Assembly: GCA_900095095.1 (NCBI GenBank)
Contig: FMBT01000356.1
Location: 62,001 to 126,000 of the forward strand
Source of the DNA: Fragilariopsis cylindrus CCMP1102
Taxonomy: Eukaryota; Bacillariophyta; Bacillariophyceae; Bacillariales; Bacillariaceae
DNA: 64,000 nt
Reading direction: 5' to 3'
Each line of letters begins with the position of its first letter. Position 1 is the first letter of the stretch. The translations under genes and the position numbers were made by a program. This document shows positions 34,045-43,935 of this stretch, piece after piece. Under the pieces are notes generated by a model. The model searched no databases. It was given only the letters and a program-made list of their open reading frames with translations, and was not told the DNA's origin.

Positions 34045-35849
34045 CTAATCGTAGTATTTCACTATCATTGTTGACATCGTCGGAATGTATTGTTGTAATT
34101 CGACCTTGGCACAACGGAGCATAACTCGACTAGCACAAGTTCCATCTGTATGGTGATATACATCTTTTAAGTAGACGATTTTTTTGATACCAGATTGAAT
34201 AATCATCTTTGCACAATTTTCACATGGGAATAATGTAACATATAAAGTTCCGCCATTCACGTGAGAACTATAACTTCCCTTACTATTGAGGATAGCATTA
34301 ACCTCTGCGTGAGTAACATACTTGTACTTATTGAATAGCTGATTCGTATTTGCTCTTGCCCACGGCATGTCATCATCATCTAATCCTCGTGGCATACCAT
34401 TGTAACCCAATCCAACAATCCGACGGCCATCGTCGACGATACATGCACCGACTAGTGTATTCGGATCCTTTGATCGTTGAGCCGTTAAAAGTGCAACACT
34501 CATAAAGTAATCATCCCAAGAAAGGTAATCAGCACGTCGCCCATTGTTATTTATTAAGAAGGCATCATACCTAGTTTCTTCTTTTAAGATATTTGCGGCC
34601 TCTCGTTCGTCATCGGTCATGATAATAGTAGACGATGACGAGCAGGATCCGTCTACAATTGTTGGCCTTTTTACATCATCCGTGCATCCAAAATCCAATG
34701 TTCTAGGGGTATAGGAGGAAGATAATACCCAAAATGTATATTGGCCTTACTAAGCATGAAGTGACTGGCAATTATATCTTCGTTTTCTTCGGTAGCGTTA
34801 CTCATCAATTGATTAATGTCATCATCAATCATATTCGTCATATTATATATAGTATTCTTCTCCCCCTTTTTCTGTAGTATAATAAGTTCTCGAATACCCG
34901 ATTGGATCATAACTTTAACGCAATCACTTGTTGGGTGTTTCGTGACATACAATCGACATCCTGCTAGATCTTGACTTCCCTTATTCAGTACTGCATTTGT
35001 CGCGGCATCACAAACGTATGGTCGTTTTGAGTGTAACCATTGTTGTTGTTGTTGTGTTTCGTCTTTGTTATCATTATCACTATCTTCTTTGTTATAATCA
35101 TTCCATGGAAAAATTGTATCGGGACAACCACGAGGAAAACCAGAATAGCCGATAGCAACAATCCGATTTTCAGCATCGGCAATGCATGCACCCTCTGCAT
35201 GTTCAGGATCTTTCGACCTATGTGAACTTAAAACTGCCACTCCTAAGAAATAATCATCCCAACCAAGATATCCTTTTCGTTTTGGAGTAGAATCTTTTTG
35301 CATCTTATTTGGTGTCAACATCGTCATCGGCCGTCGAATATTTGTTTCGGTGGGAGATTTAGGGGTTGATGATGCTGCCTTTGTTTCACAGCAGCCATTA
35401 TTCGTGGTCGTCGCCGTTGTCGTGCTATTATCTTCAAAGACTTCAAGCAAACGTTGAGGAGAAGCCATATCGGTTTTCAGTGGATCAGCTTGTTGCTGTT
35501 GCTGTTGTGATGGCGTATCGATGTCACTGTTATCGATGCTGTTCCTTTTGGTTGCGCAAGACAACGTCGGAGAGAGTTTGTTATCGGAAATGGTTCGTTG
35601 TATCGGCGTTATTATTGCCCGATCCCGACGACGACGATCGGAAATATGGACCAACGGATAACGAGAAAATGCGGACACACACCCAACAAAATTACTGCTA
35701 CCAACTCTAGTGTAATGCTGTTCGGAAATTATTGACAAATTCTTTAGCGGCGGAAAATCTATAATAACCAATAGAATGAAAACGACGACAAATAATTGGA
35801 AGTACGTAGTATAGATCTTCTTCGTCAAGTTATAACACAAAAATTGCAT
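34045..35849 (-). CDS. Double-domain dCMP deaminase with degenerate first domain
   Basis: dCMP deaminase converts dCMP to dUMP, feeding thymidylate synthesis. The frame from 35849 has a hydrophobic N-terminus (YFQLFVVVFILLVIIDFPPL), a low-complexity linker, and a first deaminase-like domain (YLGWDDYFLGVAVLSSHRSK, GYSGFPRGC). In it HAE is replaced by DAA (YVCDAATNAVL) and PCxxC by PTSDC, so it cannot bind zinc normally. The second domain keeps everything: YLSWDDYFMSVALLTAQRSK, GYNGMPRG, VTHAEVNAIL and FPCENCAKMI. The two parts lie in different frames overlapping at 34671-34698; one extra T in the TTTT near 34690 would join them as EHWIFGCTDDVK. The second frame has no ATG until MTDDERE, after which its domain would still be complete. 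I favour one fused gene, but two adjacent genes remain possible. Confidence 0.82.
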
Positions 35850-36403
35850 AGAAATATGATTTAGTATGGTCGCCGGAAAATAATATATCTAATTCCAATT
35901 TTCCTTGCCGAAGCGAGAGAAGGAGTGTGTAATAAAATGTTTATGGAGTGTCAAGTTGCTCCATACTATCATGATATCATGATTGATTGTGTAATAGATT
36001 TAAAAATCTGTGTAAATTGGTGTTTGCTACCGCCGGTAACGTTAGTATGTTTTTTTATTGCCGATAAGTGCGAATTATATTTGGGGAGAGGATCATTTGT
36101 TGGGTTGATTAGAATAGGGGGGGATGTGATTAAAATAGAAGAAGATTTTATAAATCCCAGTCGTTGTCCCAGCGATTGCTTTGGGCCTGATTATTTCAAC
36201 CAGACCGAGACAGAGATCAGAAAAATCTTATATTTCTTCTTTTTTTTTACGGTACATTGACAATTGGAAAAAAGCTACGGTATGTTACATTGTACAATTA
36301 CTAGCTATTGCTAGCATTCAAGAAAGGACGTACACTACATAGTACTACAAACACAAATAAACCTTATCAATCATTGAATTATTTTCTATATCGCAGCGCC
36401 ATC
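35850..36403. other. Intergenic, divergent promoter region
   Basis: Upstream of the deaminase gene and the repeat membrane protein. The plus-strand frame at 35925-36260 has poor composition and no family, so it is not called. Confidence 0.5.
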
Positions 36404-37249
36404 ATGATGAGTTCGAGTTTCCTTCGTCTTTTCGCGGCTCTTTCCGCTACCATCCTATGTAGTATTACTGGAGTCGATGCTCGTCTCGGTGACTTCGACG
36501 AACGAAATTTGCAAGAAGATGATGATAGTCAGTGGCGTGACGATGACGGGAATTTACATTGGTGGACATATGTTTTTGTCGTTATTATCTTTGTTTTTAT
36601 CTGTTCTGTCGGTTCATGTGTGTATTGTTTCTGTTTCATGGCACGTAAAAGTGCAGGAGGTCGTGGCGGTAGAGATAACCAAAACAACCCCAGAACTCGT
36701 GGTATGAAAGAAGATAGTAATACCCAAAAATCAACAGGCAGTAGTGATAGTGATTTATCCAAGGAGGAACGACGATCGGCTCGTAAAGCTTCGGCCAGAA
36801 ACTTAGAATCGCAAGAAAGCATGAAAAAGAGCAAGAAGGAACGATCATCTCGTACGATGGCCAGAGAATTAGAATCAGAAGGTAGCACAAGGAAGAGCAG
36901 GAAGGAAAAATCTTCTCGTGCTATTGCCAGAGAGTTAGAATCAGATGGTAGCATGAAGAGGAGCAAATCAGAACGTAGTATGAAGAAAAAGAGCAAGAAG
37001 GAACGATCGTCTCGCAACATTTCATTGTCTAGATCGGTAGAACCACAAGGAAAAAGTTCACGTGATGCTGACTGGGATCGTGGTAACGATGATGATGAAA
37101 CGGCAAGATTGAAAGCAGAGCGAAAAGCAGAGCGAAAGGAAGAAAAACGGCTACTTAAAGAGCAAGAAAAGGACGAAGAAAAGGCAAGGCAGAAACGCAT
37201 CCGTAAAGCAGAAAAGAAAGAAGCGAAACGCCTAGCCAGCCGAGAGTAA
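36404..37249 (+). CDS. Single-pass type I membrane protein with Ser/Lys/Arg-rich repeat tail
   Basis: The start at ATG 36404 gives a signal peptide (MMSSSFLRLFAALSATILCS, cleaved near GVDA), a short acidic ectodomain with DERNLQEDDDSQWRDDDG, then a membrane helix (WWTYVFVVIIFVFICSVGSC) followed by a Cys/Phe segment. The tail holds three copies of a ~22-residue repeat of pattern AR-x-LES-x2-S-x2-KS-x-KE-[RK]-SSR. It ends in a Lys/Arg/Glu helix. The sequence RNL in the ectodomain fits the R-x-L cleavage motif seen in diatom silica-associated proteins, but a three-residue match is weak. I do not recognise the family. An in-frame ATG at 36308 exists, but it would bury the signal peptide. Confidence 0.72.
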   Translation: MMSSSFLRLFAALSATILCSITGVDARLGDFDERNLQEDDDSQWRDDDGNLHWWTYVFVVIIFVFICSVGSCVYCFCFMARKSAGGRGGRDNQNNPRTRGMKEDSNTQKSTGSSDSDLSKEERRSARKASARNLESQESMKKSKKERSSRTMARELESEGSTRKSRKEKSSRAIARELESDGSMKRSKSERSMKKKSKKERSSRNISLSRSVEPQGKSSRDADWDRGNDDDETARLKAERKAERKEEKRLLKEQEKDEEKARQKRIRKAEKKEAKRLASRE

Positions 37250-37498
37250 AATTAGAAAAAGAAAAGTATCAAAACCATGTTACATCCTTTTTATCAAGGC
37301 AGACATGATCGAGACAAAAGATCTTTTAAAAAAAGTAATGGAACTGAAAAAATCCACTCGCACAAACTACATACTGAAGAGTAACATTATTTGTATATGT
37401 ACACAATGTTTGTGTTACAAATATCACTATTATCGAATCAAATCTATACTTCTTATATAATATATACGTAACTAAAAAACAATATCTTAAAATCTCCA

Positions 37499-37936
37499 CT
37501 ATTTTGGTTCCGATCTTGATTCCTCCTGACGTAATTCTGTTAGTGACATTTCATCCCGTTCAAGTCGACCTTGTAAAATAACTATATTGCGTTTATATCT
37601 GCCTACCTTCAACCAGTGGATTCTGTTCCCTCCATTATGATATTTCGACTTGCATGTCGTTCTTGATCGTTTTAATCTTTCTACTTTTTCTTCTTGCTCG
37701 CACTAGTAGTTCTTGGAACCGTTGTTTTCGTAGAGGCTTCGTCAGTTGGGCATTTTCTCTTCCTCCTCGATCTTGTCCCATCTCACGGAATAAATAAGAT
37801 AGGGACGTCGCTTGAACACACCGTGAAGTTGAGTAAACTTGGCAATTTGATTAATAAACTTATTGCAGTGAGAAAAAGCAGCTGTACTTGTCCGCGCAAC
37901 AAAGCGTCTTTTATATTAGCTTCTGTCGCCAAACAT
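37499..37936 (-). CDS. Candidate unrecognised gene, sense spread over frames
   Basis: No single long frame exists, yet both ends read like protein. From about 37912 the sense is RRFVARTSTAAFSHCNKFIN, then QLHGVFKRRPYLIYSVRWDK; then CPTDEASTKTTVPRTTSASK in the next frame; then ERLKRSRTTCKSKYHNGGNR, IHWLKVGRYKRNIVILQGRL and ELRQEESRSEPK before TAG at 37501-37499. Two one-base slips (near 37762, and in the A-run near 37687) would join these. ATG 37936 is followed by an in-frame TAA seven codons on, so the true start is uncertain; TATAAAAG at about 37909-37916 on the minus strand could be a TATA box instead. Small, basic, possibly organellar or ribosomal in character, but I cannot name it. Confidence 0.4.
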
Positions 37937-38131
37937 GCAGCGCGCGTGGATCTTTTACTGGTATGTATCACTCGAACATCAGAGTTCACACACACAAGAA
38001 CGAAGAACAAAAAGAAACACACACAGATCTTGATTCTTGATGTCAAACGAAATATCATTAACGACCGAACCGGAACAAAAGAATTTATTCTCGTAATAGG
38101 AAAAGCACGAAAGATAAGATAATCAGGTAGA

Positions 38132-38659
38132 ATGTCTTACAAATTAAATAGAATGGCATCGTCCATTAAAAAGATGGAAAAATTTCTCCCGACATCGTTT
38201 CATTCTTTTGGTTATACTATTATATTTAATAATATGGTGAAGTTGGCTGGTACTGCGGGATTACGTGTTGAGAAATTAAATAAACGAGAAGTTGAAGTTA
38301 CATTACGGAACAAACGAAAGGTTCAAAATCATATTGGTGGGCTACATGCTTGTAGTATGGCATTGGCAGCAGAAAGTGCTACGGGGATGATTGTGGGAAT
38401 GAACGTGCCAGACACGCACATACCTCTCATCAAAAGTATGAACATTAATTTTGTTAGGAGATGCCAAGGTGATATTCGAGCCACAGCATCTCTAGGCGAA
38501 GATGATTACAAACGTATTAATGAAGACGATAAAGGTGAAGTAAAGGTTGATGTTGTAGTCGAAGATGAGAGTGGAAATGAACCGATAAAAGCTGAAATGA
38601 TTTGGGCATGGATCAGTAAGGATCGTGGGGGTGGGGGTGGTGCTTCTAAGAAAGGATAA
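38132..38659 (+). CDS. Hotdog-fold thioesterase-like protein (DUF4442 type)
   Basis: A 175-residue protein. The central part (IIFNNMVKLAGTAGLRVEKL, VEVTLRNKRKVQNHIGGLHA, CSMALAAESATGMIVGMNVP) fits the DUF4442 branch of hotdog-fold acyl-CoA thioesterase-like proteins, with the His-Gly-like NHIGGLHA turn before the long helix. The C-terminus is Gly-rich. No signal peptide is seen. A second ATG lies at codon 8 (MASSIKKM). The substrate is unknown. Frame intact. Confidence 0.75.
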   Translation: MSYKLNRMASSIKKMEKFLPTSFHSFGYTIIFNNMVKLAGTAGLRVEKLNKREVEVTLRNKRKVQNHIGGLHACSMALAAESATGMIVGMNVPDTHIPLIKSMNINFVRRCQGDIRATASLGEDDYKRINEDDKGEVKVDVVVEDESGNEPIKAEMIWAWISKDRGGGGGASKKG

Positions 38660-39060
38660 GGAGATGGATGAAAAGTGCAAATGAGACCGAGGAGGAAGAA
38701 ACGTGTCTTTCATTTGCCTGTATAACACTGTATTCTATGAACCATAATATGATAACATTTCATAAACTCACATACCAGACGACACGACACGACACCAGAC
38801 AAAACGAAAGTCTACCGGTAGCCGGTACGCCTACCTGATCTTTAAAAAGAGGTATCTTAAAAAACGTTAATACAAAATATCATTATTGGTAATGTTTACG
38901 ACCAATTTAAAGGAACGAATTTTCGATTGCAATGTGTCTAGAGGGTCAACCTCTCGGCGACTTCACTCCGTATCTTATATAGATATCTTAAACGACAAAA
39001 CTGTAGCGACCGTTTTGTCGTTACCATTTATCTGCTTCTTTTTTACTTCATTATCCTCAT

Positions 39061-39101
<41 letters not shown>

Positions 39102-39103
39102 CA
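38660..39103. other. Intergenic with (AC)n(AT)n microsatellite
   Basis: Convergent 3' ends. A compound AC/AT dinucleotide repeat spans about 39061-39100 and touches the stop codon of the next gene. No coding sequence is supported. Confidence 0.6.
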
Positions 39104-41290
39104 TTAGAGCTCATTGTTCCTGTTCTGGAATTGATTAGAGAAATTATCGTATTCTCCTCCTCCTAGTTGCTTCTTATTCTTCACAACAACAGCCAAACCA
39201 TCAGGGAGACGTCTTGGCATTTGTGTGTTTTGTAATACCATCTGTGCAATACTTTTCTTTCTTGATGCACGACCTTGTAATGCTGTTATCATATACGTTC
39301 TAACAAGCACAGGTAAATCATTATGGACACTACCATCGTCATCCATGATAGGAACTGGGGTACCATCTTCGTATACAGCTGGTAGAATTAATGCTGTAAC
39401 TCCTGACCCACCTTGATTCGTTAATAACATCGACCAACAAAAACGATGGACAGATGCATTATCCAAAATTTGTAATCCATCAGGTGCAATTAACGTCCAA
39501 GGCGTATCCCAATCAACAATCGTTAAATGATACCCTGAAGCAACCTCATATGAACCACTAGTTGGTGGACCTGATGATGATAAAATACTCTGTTTCGCAT
39601 CCATTCGACTTGTATATTCATCTTGGGTACGACGTAAAAGTGATTTGAATGAGCTACCAACCTTGGTGGGTGAAAAATTCGCATCGATCCATTCGTTCGA
39701 TTCTGTTAATTCCTTGTTCCGACGAGCTAATGCTTTCTTGTCACCACGTTTCATGGCTAAATGTTCTTCGTGTAATTCTGTTAATGCATCAGCAACACCA
39801 GCTACATCAGGTAATGCCATTTCATAAATAGTACCAGGATTACGAATCATTTGTCGTGGCGATACCGCTCGACCTAATTTGGTAAAGTCACCCATGGCAG
39901 TATAATTAGTTGTTATGACAGGTGTACCAACAGCCTGACATTCCATTACATTCATACCGAATCCTTCTACCTTACTTGGATGTAAACAAACATCTGCACG
40001 TGTTTTATATGCAGCAATAACTTCACTCGCATGACGGGCAATATCGATTGTATATACATCCCGGGGTAGACCATATTCATGTAATATTAAATGATGTCGA
40101 TTACCTTGGGGCAATACTGCAGCTGGTGCATCAGCATCTAAATTATGATCGGATGCGATTAAATAACTTTCCATTGAATGAATCAATAAATGTACACTAG
40201 ATTGTTTCGATTCATCTAAAGAATTATAAAATTGAACAAATGCTTGTAATGATGTATCCCATCCCTTCCGATCTTCGGAATCATAATTTCCGCCTTGAAG
40301 AAGAACAATAAAATCATCCTTCCGACTACCATTACCATTACTATCAACACCGAATATACTTCGTTGATTATGACCAATTTCTAATGATGATTCCTGTCCA
40401 CGATTAATTAATGGTTGGTTGGTTAATTTCGAATCAACTTCTGCAACACTTGATAATGAATTCAATAACTTTAATCCAGTTTTTGCTTTGGTTGTTAATG
40501 TTTGTCGATCAATTATATGTGGAATAAATTCAACTTCAACTGTTCCTGATAATTTCTTAATTAAATATATTGCAATACTATCATTACTACCACTACTACT
40601 ACCATCCTGTACTGGAATATTAATTTCTTTATCTGTACCGACAGCATTATTAATCGCAATCGCACCAGAGGGAGCTAATCCAGCAATACCATGATACGAT
40701 CGTAGTACCCAATAGTCGACAGTTGTTGGTCTAACAGTATCAGAATGGAGTGGTATCCATGCCAATACTGGCATATTAAATGGTTCATCTGGAACAGTTT
40801 TTGTTATATCCATTAATGTTATCATTACATCTAATCCATATTTTTTTGCAAGAGTATTCATTCTACTGGCAGAAAATTGTTGCGTTAACATATCAGAATC
40901 ACCTAAAAATGTTAAATGATCCATAGGAAAATCTTCTGGTGGTGGATTAAGTTTTGGTATCCGTGGTTGTAAGTCTTTGTATGATTTATAGACACCATCA
41001 GGAATTGTATCACCAAAGCATAACCAATGTATATCATATTCATACTCTGCGTCTGTATCCTCTTCAGCAAGAAGTAACGAAAGTTGATGCATCTGTGCTT
41101 GATACGGTCCGAATGTCCATGGTAGTGAAGCTGTTAGAAGACCAATCTTCTTTTTTATCCTTTTAGCTTCAGCGAATGATACAATATTATCACTCGATAA
41201 GAAGAAGAAGAAGCATAATGATAATACATACTGGAACACAGTAATAGACTTCATCGTTGTTGTTGCTATTGCTGCTGGTAGCAATTGCAA
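39104..41290 (-). CDS. Secretory-pathway glycosyltransferase, GT4-like (GT-B fold)
   Basis: A 728-residue single-exon protein with intact frame. A signal peptide or anchor (VFQYVLSLCFFFFLSSDNIV) leads into the N-terminal GT-B half: KKIGLLTASLPWTFGPYQAQ, HWLCFGDTIPDG, FLGDSDMLTQQF. The C-terminal half has DDFIVLLQGGNYDSEDRKGW, HPSKVEGFGMNVMECQAVGT and PVITTNYTAMGDF, the donor-binding signature of GT4-like retaining transferases (E-x7-E type). After the catalytic part comes an additional ~130-residue domain (YHLTIVDWDTPWTLIAPDGL). ATG at codon 13 (MKSITVF) is an alternative start that makes a tighter signal peptide. Likely ER or Golgi; sugar and acceptor unknown. Confidence 0.82.
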   Translation of the reverse strand: MQLLPAAIATTTMKSITVFQYVLSLCFFFFLSSDNIVSFAEAKRIKKKIGLLTASLPWTFGPYQAQMHQLSLLLAEEDTDAEYEYDIHWLCFGDTIPDGVYKSYKDLQPRIPKLNPPPEDFPMDHLTFLGDSDMLTQQFSASRMNTLAKKYGLDVMITLMDITKTVPDEPFNMPVLAWIPLHSDTVRPTTVDYWVLRSYHGIAGLAPSGAIAINNAVGTDKEINIPVQDGSSSGSNDSIAIYLIKKLSGTVEVEFIPHIIDRQTLTTKAKTGLKLLNSLSSVAEVDSKLTNQPLINRGQESSLEIGHNQRSIFGVDSNGNGSRKDDFIVLLQGGNYDSEDRKGWDTSLQAFVQFYNSLDESKQSSVHLLIHSMESYLIASDHNLDADAPAAVLPQGNRHHLILHEYGLPRDVYTIDIARHASEVIAAYKTRADVCLHPSKVEGFGMNVMECQAVGTPVITTNYTAMGDFTKLGRAVSPRQMIRNPGTIYEMALPDVAGVADALTELHEEHLAMKRGDKKALARRNKELTESNEWIDANFSPTKVGSSFKSLLRRTQDEYTSRMDAKQSILSSSGPPTSGSYEVASGYHLTIVDWDTPWTLIAPDGLQILDNASVHRFCWSMLLTNQGGSGVTALILPAVYEDGTPVPIMDDDGSVHNDLPVLVRTYMITALQGRASRKKSIAQMVLQNTQMPRRLPDGLAVVVKNKKQLGGGEYDNFSNQFQNRNNEL

Positions 41291-41943
41291 AGTATTGCTG
41301 TTCTATGAATGAGGGGTAAGCTTGTCTAATGATGCGACGATGATTCTTACACTGTGCGTAGTTATATCATACAATACACTTGATGCAATAAGCAACGTTG
41401 CAATTTGCAATTGACAATTGTGATAGGAATATCTTTAGCGTCCCATACTCGAATACGTCGTCCTCAGTCCCCACAATAAAAATAATATAATATGTTCGGG
41501 TTATTGGCGTTGCATGGCGATTTCAATTATTTAATCACGTTCGGGACAGACTTTTGTGCAGAATCTCCTGTACAGTATCTCTTACAGTACCGAATCTTCT
41601 TATCTTCTTTTGTTCATTGATTGAGGCTGTTGGAAATAGGCTCGCGCTCGCTTTTTCCATGTTTGTCAACCGGAGAAAAACTAACTTATGATGATGCAAT
41701 GGCGTTAAATAATTTGCAATTTCCGCTTGACCAACCGGGAAAAACGAGCGCGAACCAATTTCAACAGCCTTTTAAGTTTTGTCGTCATATTTACACAGAA
41801 CAATACTGAATACCGGGCGTAGATTGTGAATTGTAATTGATTCATTCTGAATTCGGAAGTACCTTGTTATTACTTATCGCTTATCTCGGCATCATAAATA
41901 ATTGCTTGTGTTGGAAGACAAACAATACAAAAGAATAATCGCA
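41291..41943. other. Intergenic, divergent promoter region containing a MITE-like element
   Basis: Between the GT4-like and F-box genes. It contains the inverted-repeat element listed at 41624-41770 and otherwise no recognised feature. Confidence 0.6.
41624..41770. mobile_element. MITE-like element with ~34-bp imperfect terminal inverted repeats
   Basis: The left end AGGCTGTTGGAAATAGGCTC (continuing GCGCTCG and a T run) matches the reverse complement of the right end, AGGCTGTTGAAATTGGTTCG (continuing CGCTCG and a T run), with a few mismatches. The element is about 147 bp and codes for nothing. No clear target-site duplication is visible, so the superfamily cannot be set. Inside, a second related pair (GTCAACCGG and GACCAACCGG) lies in direct orientation. 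Confidence 0.6.
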
Positions 41944-42958
41944 ATGGATAATAATACGGGGAAGCGCAGACGAGAAGGTTTTTGTGACCTATGTAGTCCT
42001 ACATTTGATGCTATCAAGCGGCAGCACCAGCACCAGCAGAAGGCGACAACAGCAACGATGACGGCTATAACGACCATCACTGCAGTGTCATCATCATCAT
42101 CATCAACAACAACATTGCTTAGTAGTAGTCCTAGTATCGTAACAACCTTCATGATGAGAGTGGAGTTATGCTTACTGTGTTTGGTTATCTCGATACACGT
42201 AGTTTGTTCCGGGTAAGTTTGGTACGCAAAGATTGGAATTGGACAAAAATGGATGGTATTAGATGGACGATACTAGCAAATTCTATGGTAAAAGTCCCAA
42301 CAACGACCGAACCTGGAACACGGCGACGCAAAGAAAATATCCTATACGAAGGACCGGCAAGTGACAAGCAATATATAAAAGATCAACTGAACTTAAAGAA
42401 ACGTTTGCGTCATGGATTTTTAAGTAACATTACCGAAGAATGCTGGTGTCTTATTTGGTTTCGTCCAGGATGTAATCCATCAACCACACAACCGCGTTTG
42501 GAAGTCGACGGAATGCTTGCCCGAATCACTGCTATCAATGGTGAATATTATGCATTCTCAAATGTCAGGCGACTATGACTCTCGATCGGCCTGAAATTAT
42601 TCTAGTTCATTCAAATCAATTTGCTGTTGAATGGGTAAACAATGGACACAACGCAGTGGGAGCTCGGATGAATGGTACGGAACTTGAGCACGATTTAGAA
42701 CAGTGAATACAGCATTTTGGACCGGGGCAAGATATGGCGATAGCGATAGCGATAGCGATGACGATGACGATGACGATGACAATGACGATGACGATGACGA
42801 CGATGATGATGATGATGACGATGATGATGACGATGATGATGACGATGATGACGATGACGATGATGATGACGATGATGATGATGATAATGATGACATGACA
42901 TGACATGACATGACATGACGATAATGATGGCGGCGATGGTATCGATGTTATTGTCTGA
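41944..42958 (+). CDS. F-box-like protein with very long poly-Asp tract, apparent frame breaks
   Basis: Starts MDNNTGKRRREGFCDLCSPT, a low-complexity stretch, then an F-box-like helix pair (VMLTVFGYLDTRSLFRVSLV, then RKDWNWTKMDGIRWTILANS) that would recruit Skp1 of an SCF ubiquitin ligase. The middle has EECWCLIWFRPGCNPSTTQP and LARITAINGEYYAFSNV, then in another frame MTLDRPEIILVHSNQFAVEW, then NTAFWTGARYGDSDSDSD leading into more than 35 consecutive Asp/Asn codons (GAY repeat, about 42735-42893). A TGACA repeat follows and the sense closes DDNDGGDGIDVIV before TGA at 42956-42958. Slips are implied near 42145, 42565, 42690 and in the TGACA repeat. F-box assignment is moderate. Confidence 0.6.
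42735..42918. repeat. GAY (Asp) trinucleotide repeat followed by (TGACA)n pentanucleotide repeat
   Basis: GATAGC units pass into a long mix of GAT and GAC codons up to about 42893, then five TGACA units at about 42893-42918. It is coding on the plus strand; minus-strand frames through it are Ser-, His- or Ile-only shadows. Such a tract is likely to vary in length between alleles. Confidence 0.85.
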
Positions 42959-43473
42959 ATCATAGAGCTGGTTTGTTCACGCGCTATTGCCAACATACAA
43001 TATACAATATACAACAACTTGAAACGCCATAGCTTGTAGTAATCGACAACGTTTGTCGTCCATGTCCGATCGACGTATTTCATGAACATCAAATCTGTCC
43101 ATTGTCGCAAGTTTCTTCGTTGTATGTCGTCTATCGTTTACTATACTAGTTAGTCGAATGAATAAAATTAAAGCTATGGTCTGTTGAATGAATATGAGAT
43201 GACAATCTGAAAACATATCTTTTGACGCTTTCTTAGTAGCGTAGCCGCTTGCTTATGAGATGAAAGCATACGGTAGTAGTAAATCCGTTCCATAATAAAA
43301 CTACGAAATTACTGGACAACAACATATAATTCAAATCACCTTGCCATTTGGATGGGAATTTTTCTCAAAAATGTATATTTAAATATTTATTTTACATCAT
43401 TGGTATTTTTGTGATGTGACAAGAAAAATATAAATATCATAGGCCCTATGTATTTGCAATATTTGTTCCCTTA
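42959..43473. other. Intergenic, convergent 3' ends
   Basis: Between the F-box and DUF1475 genes. No coding sequence or named element is supported. Confidence 0.5.
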
Positions 43474-43935
43474 TTATCTTCTTCTCGTATTATTGCTATC
43501 CAATAACTGAAGTGTACCACCATTATGTATCCAAAGAATAACCCAAAGACAACAAATAGGACTACCTAGCAAAGCAAATCCTAAATTCCAAGCAATACCC
43601 TTCATCCATGATGATTCACTTGATAAAACGACGCCACCAAAACAAAGACATGCTCCATAATAATCAAATACAGTTGTTACTAACCAAACCGAATTCCATT
43701 CAATGGAATTATACTGGATCGGAAATAGTGGGAACTTGTAAAGCGTCGTTGATATTTTATAAAATAAAAAGACGAACAAAATACTGTAAATGATAATAAT
43801 GGTACGATTCTTCTTCTTCTGCTGCTGCTGCTGCTGCTGTCTACTTGTATTATTATTGCTCAGCATAGCTGTTGTTGTTGTTGTGCCTTCTTCCTCGGAG
43901 GTGGAACCTGTAGTAGTAGTAGTAGTAGTATCCAT
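43474..43935 (-). CDS. DUF1475-like multi-pass membrane protein
   Basis: 153 residues. After Thr, Glu and Gln runs come three to four hydrophobic segments: IIIIYSILFVFLFYKIST, the family-like WLVTTVFDYYGACLCFGG, then SSESSWMKGIAWNLGFALLG and SPICCLWVILWIHNGG. The pattern W-x-[VT]-x2-x-D-[FY]-Y followed by a K/S-E-S-S-W helix and a short G-S-P/I helix fits DUF1475, a plant and algal family without known function. The N-terminus is cytosolic-looking and poly-Gln. Frame intact. Confidence 0.65.
   Translation of the reverse strand: MDTTTTTTTGSTSEEEGTTTTTAMLSNNNTSRQQQQQQQKKKNRTIIIIYSILFVFLFYKISTTLYKFPLFPIQYNSIEWNSVWLVTTVFDYYGACLCFGGVVLSSESSWMKGIAWNLGFALLGSPICCLWVILWIHNGGTLQLLDSNNTRRR

Noticed and set aside
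35925-36260. Plus-strand 111-codon frame before the repeat membrane protein
   Set aside because: Composition is not protein-like, it ends in a Phe run from a T-run, and there is no family likeness.
42597-43110. Minus-strand frames made of long Ser, His or Ile/Val runs
   Set aside because: They are shadows of the GAY repeat that codes for Asp on the plus strand; the flanking sense belongs to the F-box-like gene.
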